64,000 bases of DNA from Pseudonocardia ammonioxydans (GTDB lineage Bacteria > Actinomycetota > Actinomycetes > Mycobacteriales > Pseudonocardiaceae): positions 1-64,000 of the forward strand of contig NZ_FOUY01000013.1 in assembly GCF_900115005.1 (NCBI RefSeq). Reading direction: 5' to 3'. The notes below the pieces were generated by a model that did not search any database, was not told the origin of the DNA, and saw only the letters and a program-made list of their open reading frames with translations. The position numbers were made by a program, and so were the translations under genes. The stretch's first letter is position 1, and every line of letters starts with the position of its first letter. Below are positions 45,002-53,975 of this stretch, piece by piece.

Positions 45002-46639
45002 TCATGTGCCGAGGGCCTGCTCCGCCAGCAGCCGGTCCCGGAGCCGGAACTTCTGGATCTTGGTCGCGGACATCGGCCAGTCCGTGGTGAACCGCACGTG
45101 CCGCGGCACCTTGTACTTCGCCAGCCCCGCCCGGCAGTGCGCCAGCACCGCCTCCTCGGTCAGTACGGCGCCGGGCCGCGGTTCCACGAACGCGGCCGGG
45201 ACCTCGCCGTACTTCGCGTCGGGCACACCCACCACCACCGCCATCTGCACGTCGGGGTGGGTGCCCAGGTACGCCTCGACCTCCAGGCAGCCGACGCTCT
45301 CGCCACCGACCTTGAGCATGTCCTTGGTGCGGCCGCGGAAGGTCAGGTTGCCTGCCGCGTCGATCGAGGCGAGGTCGCCGGTGTGGAACCAGCCGTCGTC
45401 GTCGAAGCACTCCGCGGTCTTCTCCGGGTCGTTGCGATAGCCCTGGAACAGGTTGAACCCGCGGATCCACAGCGGACCGGTCTCCCCCGCGGGCAGCTCG
45501 GCGCCGGTCAGCGGGTCCCGCACCTGTGCCTCGACGCCGGTGAAGGGCTTGCCCGAGGTGAGGCGGGCCTCGAGCGGGTCGTCGAGCCGGCCCATGATCG
45601 CGACTCCGCCGGTCTCGGTGGATCCGTAGCAGCTGACGTGCGCGGTGTGCGGCAACAGTTCCTGGAACGACCGCAGCAGCTCCGGCGGGCCGACGGTGAG
45701 CATCGCCCGCGCCCGGCGGAAGGTGTCCGGGCCGTAGCGGGGATGGTGCAGCAGCGGTCCGGTCAGCGTCGGATAGGCCGGGTACAGCAGCGTGGCGCGT
45801 TCACGTTCTATCTGGTCCAGCGCCGCGTCGACCTCGAACCGGGTCATCGACAGCCAGGCCGCACCCGCGCTGAGCACGCCGACCATCGGCGCCTGGGCGC
45901 TGACGTGGAACATCGGCAGCGGGTTCCACATCCGGTCGGCCGCGGTCAGCCCGAAGGCCTCCTCGCCCACCGCACGTCCGAGCCGGACGACCGAGCGGTG
46001 GGTCAGCGGGCAGCCATTCGGCTCGGCCGTCGTCCCCGACGTGTACATCATGATGTAGGGCGTCTCCGGGGTGACCGCCTCGACCGCGGCCAGGGCGGCG
46101 CCCTCCGCGACCTGGCCGCCCCCGGCCAGGAACGCCTCCCCGGTGACGAACCCCGGCGCCGTCCGGGTACCCAGCACCACCGCCGCCTGCAGCGCGGGCG
46201 CACCGGCGACGGCCGGGGTGACACCGGGCTCCGCCGCGGCCAGCTCCGGGAAGGCCTCGTGCAGCCGCGCGACGTAGTCGACGTGCTCGTCGACGGCGTC
46301 CGTGGTCAGCAGGACCGACATCGCCGAGTCCGGGACCACGTGCGCGATCTCCCGCGGCGCCAGCCGGGCGTTGATCGGTACGAACAGCGCGCCGGTCATC
46401 GAGACACCGAGCATCGCGTGCACGAACGCGAGCCCGTTGGGCATCAGGGTCCCGACTGCGTCCCCGGGGCGCACCCCGAGCGCGAGCAGGGCCCGGGCGA
46501 CCGCGGTCGCCGAGTCGAGCAGCTCGCGGTAGGTCTGGCGGACCTCCGGGAACACGACCGCGTCGGAGTCGGGATGCTCGCGGGCCGCCCGCAGGGCGAG
46601 ACCGGGCACCGTCAGGACGCCGTCCTCCACAATCGACAA
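45002..46639 (-). CDS. Acyl-CoA synthetase (AMP-binding family)
   Basis: This is a 545-residue adenylate-forming ligase. The P-loop is IMMYTSGTTAEPNGCPLTHR, atypical in having Asn-Gly-Cys where PKG is usual, so the P-loop lysine is missing. CYGSTETGG, GWFHTGDLASIDAAGNLTFR, RTKDMLKVGGESV and the catalytic C-terminal lysine in SATKIQKFRLR are present. The pattern fits actinobacterial crotonobetaine/fatty-acid CoA ligases. The start is taken as TTG 46639, because GGGAGG lies seven bases upstream; GTG 46630 is an alternative. It is 46 bases downstream of the acyl-CoA dehydrogenase gene, forming an acyl-CoA catabolic pair. Confidence 0.88.
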   Translation of the reverse strand: MSIVEDGVLTVPGLALRAAREHPDSDAVVFPEVRQTYRELLDSATAVARALLALGVRPGDAVGTLMPNGLAFVHAMLGVSMTGALFVPINARLAPREIAHVVPDSAMSVLLTTDAVDEHVDYVARLHEAFPELAAAEPGVTPAVAGAPALQAAVVLGTRTAPGFVTGEAFLAGGGQVAEGAALAAVEAVTPETPYIMMYTSGTTAEPNGCPLTHRSVVRLGRAVGEEAFGLTAADRMWNPLPMFHVSAQAPMVGVLSAGAAWLSMTRFEVDAALDQIERERATLLYPAYPTLTGPLLHHPRYGPDTFRRARAMLTVGPPELLRSFQELLPHTAHVSCYGSTETGGVAIMGRLDDPLEARLTSGKPFTGVEAQVRDPLTGAELPAGETGPLWIRGFNLFQGYRNDPEKTAECFDDDGWFHTGDLASIDAAGNLTFRGRTKDMLKVGGESVGCLEVEAYLGTHPDVQMAVVVGVPDAKYGEVPAAFVEPRPGAVLTEEAVLAHCRAGLAKYKVPRHVRFTTDWPMSATKIQKFRLRDRLLAEQALGT

Positions 46640-46685
46640 CTGCCTGCCTCCCACTGACGAGTGTCGCCCGGCGATCAGGGCCCGG

Positions 46686-47852
46686 TCATCCGAACGAGCG
46701 CGGCAGGCCGAGCCCCTCGGCGATGCCGTTGCGCGCCATCTCGTTGGTGACCGGCCCGATCCGGAAGAGCCGGACGTCGCGCCAGTAGCGCTGCATGTCC
46801 GTCTCGGCCGAGTAGCCCATCCCGCCGAGGATCTGCAGCCCGAGGTCGGCGGCCTGCCCGGCGAGCTCGGAGGCCACCACCTTGGCCATGTTCGCCTCCT
46901 GGCCACAGGGCCGGCCCAGCGACTGCATCCAGGCCGCGCGGTAGACCATCAGCTCGGCCTGGTCGCGCCACATCGCGATGTTCGCGACGTGGTGCTGCAG
47001 GGCCTGGAACCGGCCGATCGGACCGCCGAAGGCCTCCCGCTCGGACAGGTACCGCAACGCGTCCTCCAGGACGCCGTCCATGATCCCCACGCAGAACGAC
47101 GACAGCATGATCCGTTCGTTGTTCAGCGTGGGCAGCAGCATGTACCAGGCCCGGTCCTGCTCGCCGAGCAGGTTCTCGTCGGGCACGAACACGTCGTCGA
47201 GGAAGATGTCGCACGACCCGAGCGAGCGCATCCCGAGCTTGGGGATCTCGCGGATCGTCACGCCCTCGCTCGCGGTGGGCAGGATCAGCAGCGAGACACC
47301 CTGGTGTCGCTTGGCACCGTGGTCGGCGGTGCGCACGAGCAGCAGGACATGGTCGGCGACGTGCGAGGCCGAGCTCCAGGTCTTCTGCCCGTTCACCACC
47401 CAGCCGCCGTCGACCTTGCGGGCCCGGGTGCGCATGCCACCGAGCAGGTCCGTCCCCCCGCCGGGCTCGGTGAACCCGATCGCCCACTTCTCGCGTCCGG
47501 CCGCGATCGCGGGCAGGTGCTTCGCCTTCTGCTCCTCGGTGCCGTAGAAGCCGACCGACTTGCCGCCGGCGAACGAGGTGATGCCCCAGACCCAGGTCAG
47601 CCCGGCCAGCGAGCGGGCGAGCTCGCGGGCCAGGATCATCTGGGTCAGCACGTCGCCGCCCTGGCCGCCGTACTCCTCGGGGATCCCGATGCCGTGGAAC
47701 CCCGCGGCCGCGATCTTGTCGAAGAGCGCGTGCGGGAAGTTGCGCTCGTCCTTCTCCAGCTCGTTCGCCCAGGACTTGGGTGCCTCGCGCTCCACCCAGT
47801 CGCGCACCGTCTTCCGGAAGAGCTGCTGCTGCTCGGTGAGCTCGAAGTCCAC
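46686..47852 (-). CDS. Acyl-CoA dehydrogenase (1)
   Basis: This is a 388-residue FAD enzyme that forms the 2,3-double bond of an acyl-CoA. The motifs WAIGFTEPGGGTDLLGGMRT, VVNGQKTWSSASHVADHVLL and LQILGGMGYSAETDMQRYWR are typical. The usual catalytic-Glu region near the C terminus (YEGTSEI) reads RIGPVTNEMARN, so the C-terminal base is absent or located elsewhere. GTG 47852 has GGAGG eight bases upstream. A TetR-like partial palindrome, ACAACCGTTTGGT, lies at 47916-47928, about 65 bases before the start, and may bind the TetR encoded at 43801. Downstream is the acyl-CoA synthetase. Confidence 0.9.
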   Translation of the reverse strand: MDFELTEQQQLFRKTVRDWVEREAPKSWANELEKDERNFPHALFDKIAAAGFHGIGIPEEYGGQGGDVLTQMILARELARSLAGLTWVWGITSFAGGKSVGFYGTEEQKAKHLPAIAAGREKWAIGFTEPGGGTDLLGGMRTRARKVDGGWVVNGQKTWSSASHVADHVLLLVRTADHGAKRHQGVSLLILPTASEGVTIREIPKLGMRSLGSCDIFLDDVFVPDENLLGEQDRAWYMLLPTLNNERIMLSSFCVGIMDGVLEDALRYLSEREAFGGPIGRFQALQHHVANIAMWRDQAELMVYRAAWMQSLGRPCGQEANMAKVVASELAGQAADLGLQILGGMGYSAETDMQRYWRDVRLFRIGPVTNEMARNGIAEGLGLPRSFG

Positions 47853-47949
47853 TGCTGCCACCTCCGCTGCCACGACCCACTGCGTTGCGACCCGGGTCAC
47901 ACGGTACGCGCCCAGACAACCGTTTGGTAGGGCAGACGACGCCTACAGC

Positions 47950-49470
47950 TCAGCCGACGCCCTCTGTCGTGCTCTCGGGGTTCCGGCGCCCCGACACCCG
48001 AGAGCGCCACGCCCGGACAGCGGCGACGGCGAGCAACACCACCGTCACGCCGAGCAGCACCGCGGAGACCGGCCGGAGCACGAAGATGCCGAAGCTGCCG
48101 TTGGACAGCAGCAGCGCCTGCCGGAACGAGCTCTCCAACAGCGACCCCAGCACGAAGGCCAGCACCAGCGGCCCCGGTTCGAACCCGGCCTGCTTGAGCA
48201 GGAAGCCCAGCACCCCGAAGGCCAGCACGGCTCCCATGTCGAACGTGCTGTTACCGATGCTGTAGACCCCGATCAGAGTGAGCAGCACCGCGACCGAGGA
48301 CAGCACCCCGATCCGGACCCGCAGCAACCGGATGAACACCCCGACGAGGGGCAGGTTCAGCGCCAGCAGCATCACGTTTCCGATGTACATCGACGCGATG
48401 ACACCCCAGAAGATCTCCGGATTCTCGGTGGCGAGCAACGGCCCCGGCGTCACGCCCTGCAGGAGCAGCGCCCCGAACAGCAGCGCGAGCACCGAGTTCG
48501 ACGGCAGGCCCAGGGTCAGCAGCGGGATGAACGCCGACGTCGAGGACGCGTTGTTGGCGGTCTCCGGACCGGCCACACCTTCGATCGCGCCCCGACCGAA
48601 CCGCTCGGGCTCGGGGGCGACCTTCTTCTCGACCGCGTAGGAGGCGAGCGATCCCATCAGCCCGCCGCCGCCGGGCAGCGCACCGACGAGGAACCCGAGC
48701 ACGGACCCTCGGGCGACCGGCGCGATCGAGCGCTTCGCGTCGGCCCGGTCCGGCAGCAGCCGACCGACGCGGGCCAGCGGTGCTGCACCGTGCCGGTTCG
48801 CGACGTTGTGCAGCAGCTCGCCGACCCCGAACAGTCCCATCGCGACCGACACCAGGTCCAGCCCTCCCAGCAGGTCGAGACTCCCGAAGCTGAACCGGGC
48901 CGCCCCGGTGATCGGGTCCTGTCCGACGGTCGCGAGGAGCAGACCGCCCGCCGCCATGACCAGCGCCCGGCTGAACGAGCCGGTCCCGAGGTAGGCGACC
49001 AGCAGGATGCCGAGCACGGCGAGCGCGGTGTACTCGGCCGGGCCGAAACCGACGGCGAACTCGGCGAGCGGGCGGGCGAGCAGGGTCAGGCCGACGAGTG
49101 CGACGGTCGCTCCCACGAAGGACCCGATCGCGGCGATGCTGAGCGCGGGTCCGGCCCGCCCCTGCCGGGCCATCTCGTAGCCGTCGAAGGTGGTGACCAC
49201 CGATGCCGCCTCGCCGGGCAGCCGCAGCAACACCGAGGTGATCGTGCCGCCGTACATCGATCCGTAGTAGATCCCGGCGAGCAGGATGATCGCCGAGGTC
49301 GGCTCGACGGTGTAGGTGAGCGGCAGCAGCAGCGCGATCGCGGCCGTGGGACCGAGCCCGGGCAGGACGCCGACGACCGTACCCAGCAGCACGCCGGCGA
49401 AGACGTAGAGCAGGTTCGCCGGGGTCAGAGCGACCGAGAAGCCGAAGACGATCGAGTCGAGCACGCCCAT
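47950..49470 (-). CDS. tctA: Tripartite tricarboxylate transporter, large membrane subunit (TctA)
   Basis: This is a 506-residue polytopic protein with about 12 hydrophobic segments. GTVVGVLPGLGPTAAIALLL and AGIYYGSMYGGTITSVLLRL are the duplicated TctA signature, with the second copy as GFLVGALPGGGGLMGSLASY, ETANNASSTSAFIPLLTLGL. It forms the channel of a binding-protein-dependent secondary carrier for carboxylates. ATG 49470 starts 14 bases after the TctB stop. The order tctC-tctB-tctA is the common one. Confidence 0.93.
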   Translation of the reverse strand: MGVLDSIVFGFSVALTPANLLYVFAGVLLGTVVGVLPGLGPTAAIALLLPLTYTVEPTSAIILLAGIYYGSMYGGTITSVLLRLPGEAASVVTTFDGYEMARQGRAGPALSIAAIGSFVGATVALVGLTLLARPLAEFAVGFGPAEYTALAVLGILLVAYLGTGSFSRALVMAAGGLLLATVGQDPITGAARFSFGSLDLLGGLDLVSVAMGLFGVGELLHNVANRHGAAPLARVGRLLPDRADAKRSIAPVARGSVLGFLVGALPGGGGLMGSLASYAVEKKVAPEPERFGRGAIEGVAGPETANNASSTSAFIPLLTLGLPSNSVLALLFGALLLQGVTPGPLLATENPEIFWGVIASMYIGNVMLLALNLPLVGVFIRLLRVRIGVLSSVAVLLTLIGVYSIGNSTFDMGAVLAFGVLGFLLKQAGFEPGPLVLAFVLGSLLESSFRQALLLSNGSFGIFVLRPVSAVLLGVTVVLLAVAAVRAWRSRVSGRRNPESTTEGVG

Positions 49471-49483
49471 CAGGTCACCCCGC

Positions 49484-49990
49484 TCACAGCCCGAACGGTC
49501 CGATCGGTAGCGGCACCTGCAACGCCTCCGCGAAGACCAGCCAGAACCCCGCCGTACCGAGCACGGCGGTGGCGATCGCGACCCGCCATCCGTCGCCGGC
49601 GACGACCCGGACCCAGAACAGCAGGAACAGCGGTGTCGGCAGCAGCAGCCCGTAGGAGCGGAACGCGAGGATGTAGGTGACCAGCGCGGAGATACCGAGC
49701 AGGACCCGCACATTGATCCCGACAGCCGGTCCGTCGGACGCCCGAACGTCGATCAGGGTGCTCACCGCGCCGGATCCGACCAGCAGGAGGCCGGCGACCA
49801 GAGGCCACAGGCCGGGCCCGGGTTCGGCCGCCGACCCGACCCCCATCCGCAGCGCGTGCACGACCGCCGCGGCACCGACGACCGTCGCGACCGCGGACGT
49901 CAGCCAGCGCCCGGGGCCGGACGTCCGCGGGACCGGCTCGGCGTCACCCGCCCCGCCCGGGGTGTTCGACGTGGTCGTCGGCTCAGCCAC
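49484..49990 (-). CDS. tctB: Tripartite tricarboxylate transporter, small membrane subunit (TctB)
   Basis: This is a 168-residue protein with four hydrophobic segments and the family pattern GPGLWPLVAGLLLVGSGAVS, then VLLGISALVTYILAFRSYGL and LLLPTPLFLLFWVRVVAGDG. The hydrophilic N-terminal ~28 residues are probably cytoplasmic. GTG 49990 overlaps the TctC stop by eight bases. It is the accessory membrane partner of TctA. Confidence 0.92.
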   Translation of the reverse strand: MAEPTTTSNTPGGAGDAEPVPRTSGPGRWLTSAVATVVGAAAVVHALRMGVGSAAEPGPGLWPLVAGLLLVGSGAVSTLIDVRASDGPAVGINVRVLLGISALVTYILAFRSYGLLLPTPLFLLFWVRVVAGDGWRVAIATAVLGTAGFWLVFAEALQVPLPIGPFGL

Positions 49991-50990
49991 CGGCGACCAC
50001 CTCCCGGAGCCGTCGCCCGAACGCCTCCAACCGGTCGGTCAGCACGTCCGGGGCGGTGTGCACCGCGTACGGCGCGCCGACGGCGTTGCGGTAGCCGGGA
50101 TCGGCGACGCAGCCCGGCAGTTCGGCACGCAGCCGTTCCACGATCCGCGGATCGAGATCCCGTGGCCCGATCATCGCGTAGTAGGTGGTGGTGTCGATGA
50201 GATCGGTGATGCCGTGCTCGGCCAGCGTCGGCACCTCCGGCAGGAAGGTGAGCCGCTCCTCGGAGCCGGTGGCCAGCGGCCGCATGCGCCCGGCGTCCAC
50301 CAGGGCGAGGGTGTCGCGGCCCGCCGCGTCCCACCGGGCGTCGACGGTGCCGCCGAGCAGTGCCGCGTTGGCCTCGGACGTGCCCTCGAACGGGACCGTG
50401 TTGAACACCGTCCCGCGTCCGGACAGCTCGCGCAGCGCCATCGAGAACGATGTCTGTGCCCCACTGGTGCCGACGCTGACCGTCTCGGGCGTCGCCCGGA
50501 CCGCCGCGAGGAGGTCGTCGATGGTCCGGAACGGGGAGTCGGGACGAACCATGATCAGGCTGGGGATCGCCATCGGCTGCCCGAGGTAGGTGAAATCGCC
50601 GTCGGTGTAGCCGACCGATTCCTCGAGCGTCGGGGTGGTGACCAGTGTGGACTGGGTGCCGAGGCCGAGCAGGTAGCCGTTCGGACCGGCGGTAGCGACG
50701 TCGACCATGGCCGGTGCGCCTGCTCCCCCGGCCTGGTTCTCGACCACCCACGACTCGCCGAACCGCTGCTCGAAGCAGTCCATCAAGGCCCGAGCGCCGA
50801 GGTCGGAGGGGCCACCGGCCGAGTACGGGAGCACGAATCGGACCTCCCGCTGCGGGAAGTTCTCGGCCCCGGACGTCGGTGCGGCCGCACAGCCGGTGAG
50901 GATCACCGCCGACACCGCCACCATCGAGACGAGCGCGACGGTCGGCGCCGGGCGCCGGCGTCCTCGCCGACGGTACGTCCGTGCGGGCAT
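49983..50990 (-). CDS. tctC: Tripartite tricarboxylate transporter, solute-binding lipoprotein (TctC)
   Basis: This is a 335-residue extracytoplasmic binding protein. The Arg-rich N terminus, hydrophobic core VALVSMVAVSAVI and lipobox LTGC mark a lipoprotein. VRFVLPYSAGGPSDLGARAL and VENQAGGAGAPAMVDVATA are the family's ligand-loop signatures. The ligand is some carboxylate; Bug-type proteins vary widely. ATG 50990 (MPARTYRRRG) is chosen: GGGGGT precedes it and a perfect 24-base palindrome lies at 51004-51027, so a longer frame from 51041 would put coding sequence across an operator-like site. Confidence 0.9.
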   Translation of the reverse strand: MPARTYRRRGRRRPAPTVALVSMVAVSAVILTGCAAAPTSGAENFPQREVRFVLPYSAGGPSDLGARALMDCFEQRFGESWVVENQAGGAGAPAMVDVATAGPNGYLLGLGTQSTLVTTPTLEESVGYTDGDFTYLGQPMAIPSLIMVRPDSPFRTIDDLLAAVRATPETVSVGTSGAQTSFSMALRELSGRGTVFNTVPFEGTSEANAALLGGTVDARWDAAGRDTLALVDAGRMRPLATGSEERLTFLPEVPTLAEHGITDLIDTTTYYAMIGPRDLDPRIVERLRAELPGCVADPGYRNAVGAPYAVHTAPDVLTDRLEAFGRRLREVVAGG

Positions 50991-51003
50991 CCGTACCCCC
51001 GAT

Positions 51004-51027
51004 TCACCGCGCACCCTTGCGCGGTGA
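51004..51027. promoter_or_regulatory. Perfect 9-bp inverted repeat upstream of tctC
   Basis: TCACCGCGC at 51004-51012 and GCGCGGTGA at 51019-51027 form a perfect inverted repeat with a six-base centre, 14 bases before the tctC start. It is the right size for a dimeric repressor. A leader hairpin hiding the ribosome binding site is an alternative. Confidence 0.5.
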
Positions 51028-51098
51028 CTCAGGGTAGGCACGAGGGCCGTCGATGAGTCAACCGGTCGTTCGATAGTCGACCTGCGGCCGCACTGCGC

Positions 51099-51755
51099 TC
51101 AGTCGCTCTCGCGGGCCGGCTCGACGAGGCGCCGGGTGGTGCGCCGGAACGCCCAGACCACCACCAGCGCGGCGAGCACCGTCAGCGGCGTCCCCATTGC
51201 GATCTTCGCGAACGCCAGCCAGCCGGTGGCGTCGACGAGGTAGAGCCACTCCTTGACCACGAACCGCGCACCGAACACGACGGACGCGAACAGCGTCGCC
51301 ACGTCGTGCGCTCGCAGCGCGACGCGGTCCTCGCGCCAGCGGTGGGCACCGCCGTGCACGGCGTTCCAGATCACGCCGCTCAGCGGTCGCCGGACGAGCA
51401 CCGACCCGAAGGTGACGACGAAGCCCGCCAGGGCCGCCCAGATGCCGATCGCGAAGAAGTCCTTGGCCGACCCGGTCCAGGCGACGAGGCCGGCGGCCGC
51501 CGCGATGCCGAGCAGCCCCCCGACGGCCGAGGTGAACGCCTCCCCGCGCAGCAGCCGGAACCCGGTGAGCGCGAGCCCGACGGCGATGGAGATCCCGATC
51601 GTCATCGTCAGCGACAGGAATGCGTTGGCCGCGACGAACACGATCACGGGGATGGTGGAGTACACGATCCCCATCGGGCCGCCTGCATGGTCGAGTGCCG
51701 TGCGCGGCTGCGCGGCGGGCTGGTCGTTCCGGCGATGCCGGTCCGGCTGCGTCAT
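51099..51755 (-). CDS. DUF3159 integral membrane protein
   Basis: This is a 218-residue protein with about six hydrophobic segments. GGPMGIVYSTIPVIVFVAAN, GFRLLRGEAFTSAVGGLLGI, AKDFFAIGIWAALAGFVVTF and WNAVHGGAHRWREDR match the actinobacterial DUF3159 pattern. The function is unknown. ATG 51755 is eight bases from GGAGG; ATG 51761 is too close to that site. It is divergent from the MerR gene and has one copy of the TGCCG-N3-CGGCA palindrome on its side of the shared region, so MerR may control it. Confidence 0.85.
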   Translation of the reverse strand: MTQPDRHRRNDQPAAQPRTALDHAGGPMGIVYSTIPVIVFVAANAFLSLTMTIGISIAVGLALTGFRLLRGEAFTSAVGGLLGIAAAAGLVAWTGSAKDFFAIGIWAALAGFVVTFGSVLVRRPLSGVIWNAVHGGAHRWREDRVALRAHDVATLFASVVFGARFVVKEWLYLVDATGWLAFAKIAMGTPLTVLAALVVVWAFRRTTRRLVEPARESD

Positions 51756-51820
51756 GGTCATGTCCGTCCTCCCGGGTGCTGCGCGTCGGCCTGGTGTGGC
51801 GCGATCCCCAGGAGAAGGCG

Positions 51821-51917
51821 TGCCGCAACGGCATACTCAACCCGGTTGTGGCCCATGCCACTGTTTCCGGCGGGACTTGACCATGCCGCTACGGCACGGT
51901 CTGCACTGGACGTGCAG
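51821..51917. promoter_or_regulatory. Paired MerR-type operators between DUF3159 and MerR genes
   Basis: TGCCGCAACGGCA at 51821-51833 and TGCCGCTACGGCA at 51884-51896 differ in one base. Each is part of a longer shared block: the plus strand reads TTGACCATGCCG (from 51878) and the minus strand TTGAGTATGCCG (from 51840), so both palindromes lie just after a -35-like TTGA in opposite directions. This is the layout of MerR-controlled divergent promoters. CTGCAC/GTGCAG at 51901-51906 and 51912-51917 is another inverted repeat nearby. Related palindromes occur at 54006 and 54191. Confidence 0.7.
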
Positions 51918-51937
51918 TCGAGGAGAGAGGGGTCGTC

Positions 51938-52693
51938 GTGGCCTGGAGCACCCGGGAGATCGCCGAGCTCGCCGGCACGAGCCTGCGGGCGGTGCGGCAC
52001 TACCACGAGGTGGGACTGCTGCCCGAGCCCGAGCGGCGGTCCAACGGCTACAAGCAGTACGGCGTCCCGCACCTCGTGCGGCTACTGCGCATCAAGCGGC
52101 TGGTCGACCTCGGCTTCTCCCTGTCCCAGATCGCGGCCATGGGCGAGGAGGACGACCATCCCGAAGAGGCATTGCGCACCCTCGACGCCGAGCTCGCGGC
52201 CACCATCGAGCGTCTGCAGCGCGTCCGCGTCGAGCTCGGGCTGATCCTTCGCACGTCGGTGCCGACCGATCTCCCGGCCGAGCTCGCGCCCGCGGCCGGC
52301 GCCCGGATGTCCGACGCCGACCGCTCGCTGGTCGTCGTGCTGAGCCGGGTGCTGGGCCCGCAGCGCATACAGGCCTACGCGGACATGCTGCAGGATCTCC
52401 CGGCCGACCCGCTCGACGGCGAGCTCGATGCACTGCCCGCCGACGCCGACGAGGCCACCCGCCAGGACCTGGCCGAGCGGCTCGCGCCCTACATCCACAC
52501 GCTGCTCGAGTCGAACCCCGGGCTCACCGGGCCGGACACCGACGCACCGCGCGGCGAGCACTTCGTCGCCCGGACGGTCGGCATCGCGATGCGGGACCTC
52601 TACAACCCGGCCCAGATCGACGTGATGCGCCGCGCCCACACGCTGCTGGAGTCCCGGAAGGCCGAGTCGCACCCGCCCACCGGCGCCGGCTGA
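51938..52693 (+). CDS. MerR family transcriptional regulator
   Basis: This is a 251-residue MerR regulator. The winged helix (STREIAELAGTSLRAVRHYH, GLLPEPERRSNGYKQYGVPH) occupies residues 4-70. A coiled-coil (EALRTLDAELAATIERLQRV) follows, then a ~140-residue effector domain unlike the short metal-binding MerR proteins, so a small organic ligand is likely. GTG 51938 follows GAGGAGAGAGGGG. Operator candidates TGCCG-N3-CGGCA lie just upstream and also before the carbamoylsarcosine amidase operon. It appears to be co-transcribed with the P450 gene 58 bases downstream. Confidence 0.9.
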   Translation: MAWSTREIAELAGTSLRAVRHYHEVGLLPEPERRSNGYKQYGVPHLVRLLRIKRLVDLGFSLSQIAAMGEEDDHPEEALRTLDAELAATIERLQRVRVELGLILRTSVPTDLPAELAPAAGARMSDADRSLVVVLSRVLGPQRIQAYADMLQDLPADPLDGELDALPADADEATRQDLAERLAPYIHTLLESNPGLTGPDTDAPRGEHFVARTVGIAMRDLYNPAQIDVMRRAHTLLESRKAESHPPTGAG

Positions 52694-52751
52694 ACCACGA
52701 CCCGCCCACCGGCCCGCCCTCCGGGAGGAGCGGCGACAGCGAGGAGACACG

Positions 52752-53975
52752 ATGGACCCGACGACACCGCCGGAGACCCCGGAGTGCCCGGTCACCGAGT
52801 TCGGCCGGCTGCGCGAGCAGGCTCGTACCGTCGAGCTGCCGGGGATCGGCGGCGGGCGCACCGTCATGGTCACGCGGCACGACGACGTCCGCGCCGTGCT
52901 GACCGACGCTCGGTTCCGCTGCGACCCGGACGCGATCGAGGGCGCCTCGCAGACGGTGGCGAGCCTGTTCGAGATCCTCGGCTTCCCGGACGATCTCGCC
53001 CACCTCGGTCGTGGCCTGCTCACCCGCGACGGTGCCGACCACAGCCGGCTGCGCAGGCTCGTCTCACGGGCGTTCACCGTCCGGCGGGTCGACGCGCTGC
53101 GGCCCCGCGTCGAGACGATCACCGAGGGCCTGCTCGACGACGTTGCCGCGGCGGGAGCCGACGGCCGCCCGGTCGACCTGGTGAGCAGGTTCGCCTATCC
53201 CCTGCCGGTCGCGGTGATCTGCGAGCTGGTCGGCGTACCCGCGGACCGGCGTGCACGGTGGCAGGAGCTCGGCGCGCTGCTGTTCACCCCGGACACCGGA
53301 CGCATGCCGGAGGTGGCACGCGCGGTGGCCGGCCAGATCACCGAACTGATCGAGGCGCGCCGCGCCGTCCCGGCCGACGACCTCCTCACCGACCTGGTCC
53401 GGGCGCACGACGACGACGGCGACCGGCTCACCGAACGCGAGCTGGTCACGATGGTGTTCGACCTGGTCACGGCCGGGTTCGAGACGACCGCCCACCTGCT
53501 GTCCAAGGCCACGCTGGCGCTGCTGACCCGGCCGGAGCAGCTCGCGGCGCTGCGGGCGGACCCGGGCCTCTGGCCGCGGGCGGTGCACGAGCTGGTGCGC
53601 ACCTGCGGCCCGATCCCGACCGGGCTGCCGCGTCATGCCGCCACGGACGTGGAGATCGGCGACACCACGATCCCCCAGGGGGCCGCGGTGCTCCCCGGCC
53701 TGCTGCCCGCGAACTTCGACCCGCGGACCTACGACGCCCCCGACGAGCTCGACGTCCGGCGCGACACCGGCCGCGGCGACGGGCACCTCGGGTTCGGCCA
53801 CGGGGCGCACTACTGCCTCGGCGCCGCCCTCGCCCGGCAGGAGACCGAGGTGGCGCTGCGGGCACTGTTCACCCGCTTCGAGGACCTGCGTCTCGACCAC
53901 GCCGGCACGGACGCCACGCAGCCGTCGCACCTCGGGTTCCACCGGTTGCCCGAGCTGTTCGTGCGGGTGTCCTGA
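52752..53975 (+). CDS. Cytochrome P450
   Basis: This is a 407-residue soluble class I P450. The haem motif is GFGHGAHYCLGAALAR, with Cys as axial ligand; the I-helix is LVTAGFETTAHLL with Glu-Thr for O2 activation; the K-helix ELVR supplies E-x2-R; and DHSRLRRLVSRAFTVRRVDA is the C-helix region. It most resembles the CYP105/107-like actinobacterial families. No ferredoxin partner is adjacent. ATG 52752 has GAGGAG upstream. It lies after MerR and before the N-carbamoylsarcosine amidase gene. A demethylation or hydroxylation linked to that pathway is only a guess. Confidence 0.93.
   Translation: MDPTTPPETPECPVTEFGRLREQARTVELPGIGGGRTVMVTRHDDVRAVLTDARFRCDPDAIEGASQTVASLFEILGFPDDLAHLGRGLLTRDGADHSRLRRLVSRAFTVRRVDALRPRVETITEGLLDDVAAAGADGRPVDLVSRFAYPLPVAVICELVGVPADRRARWQELGALLFTPDTGRMPEVARAVAGQITELIEARRAVPADDLLTDLVRAHDDDGDRLTERELVTMVFDLVTAGFETTAHLLSKATLALLTRPEQLAALRADPGLWPRAVHELVRTCGPIPTGLPRHAATDVEIGDTTIPQGAAVLPGLLPANFDPRTYDAPDELDVRRDTGRGDGHLGFGHGAHYCLGAALARQETEVALRALFTRFEDLRLDHAGTDATQPSHLGFHRLPELFVRVS

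Noticed and set aside
50991-51041. Upstream extension of tctC
   Set aside because: It would place 17 residues before the lipoprotein signal and cover a perfect palindrome; the internal ATG with GGGGGT fits better.
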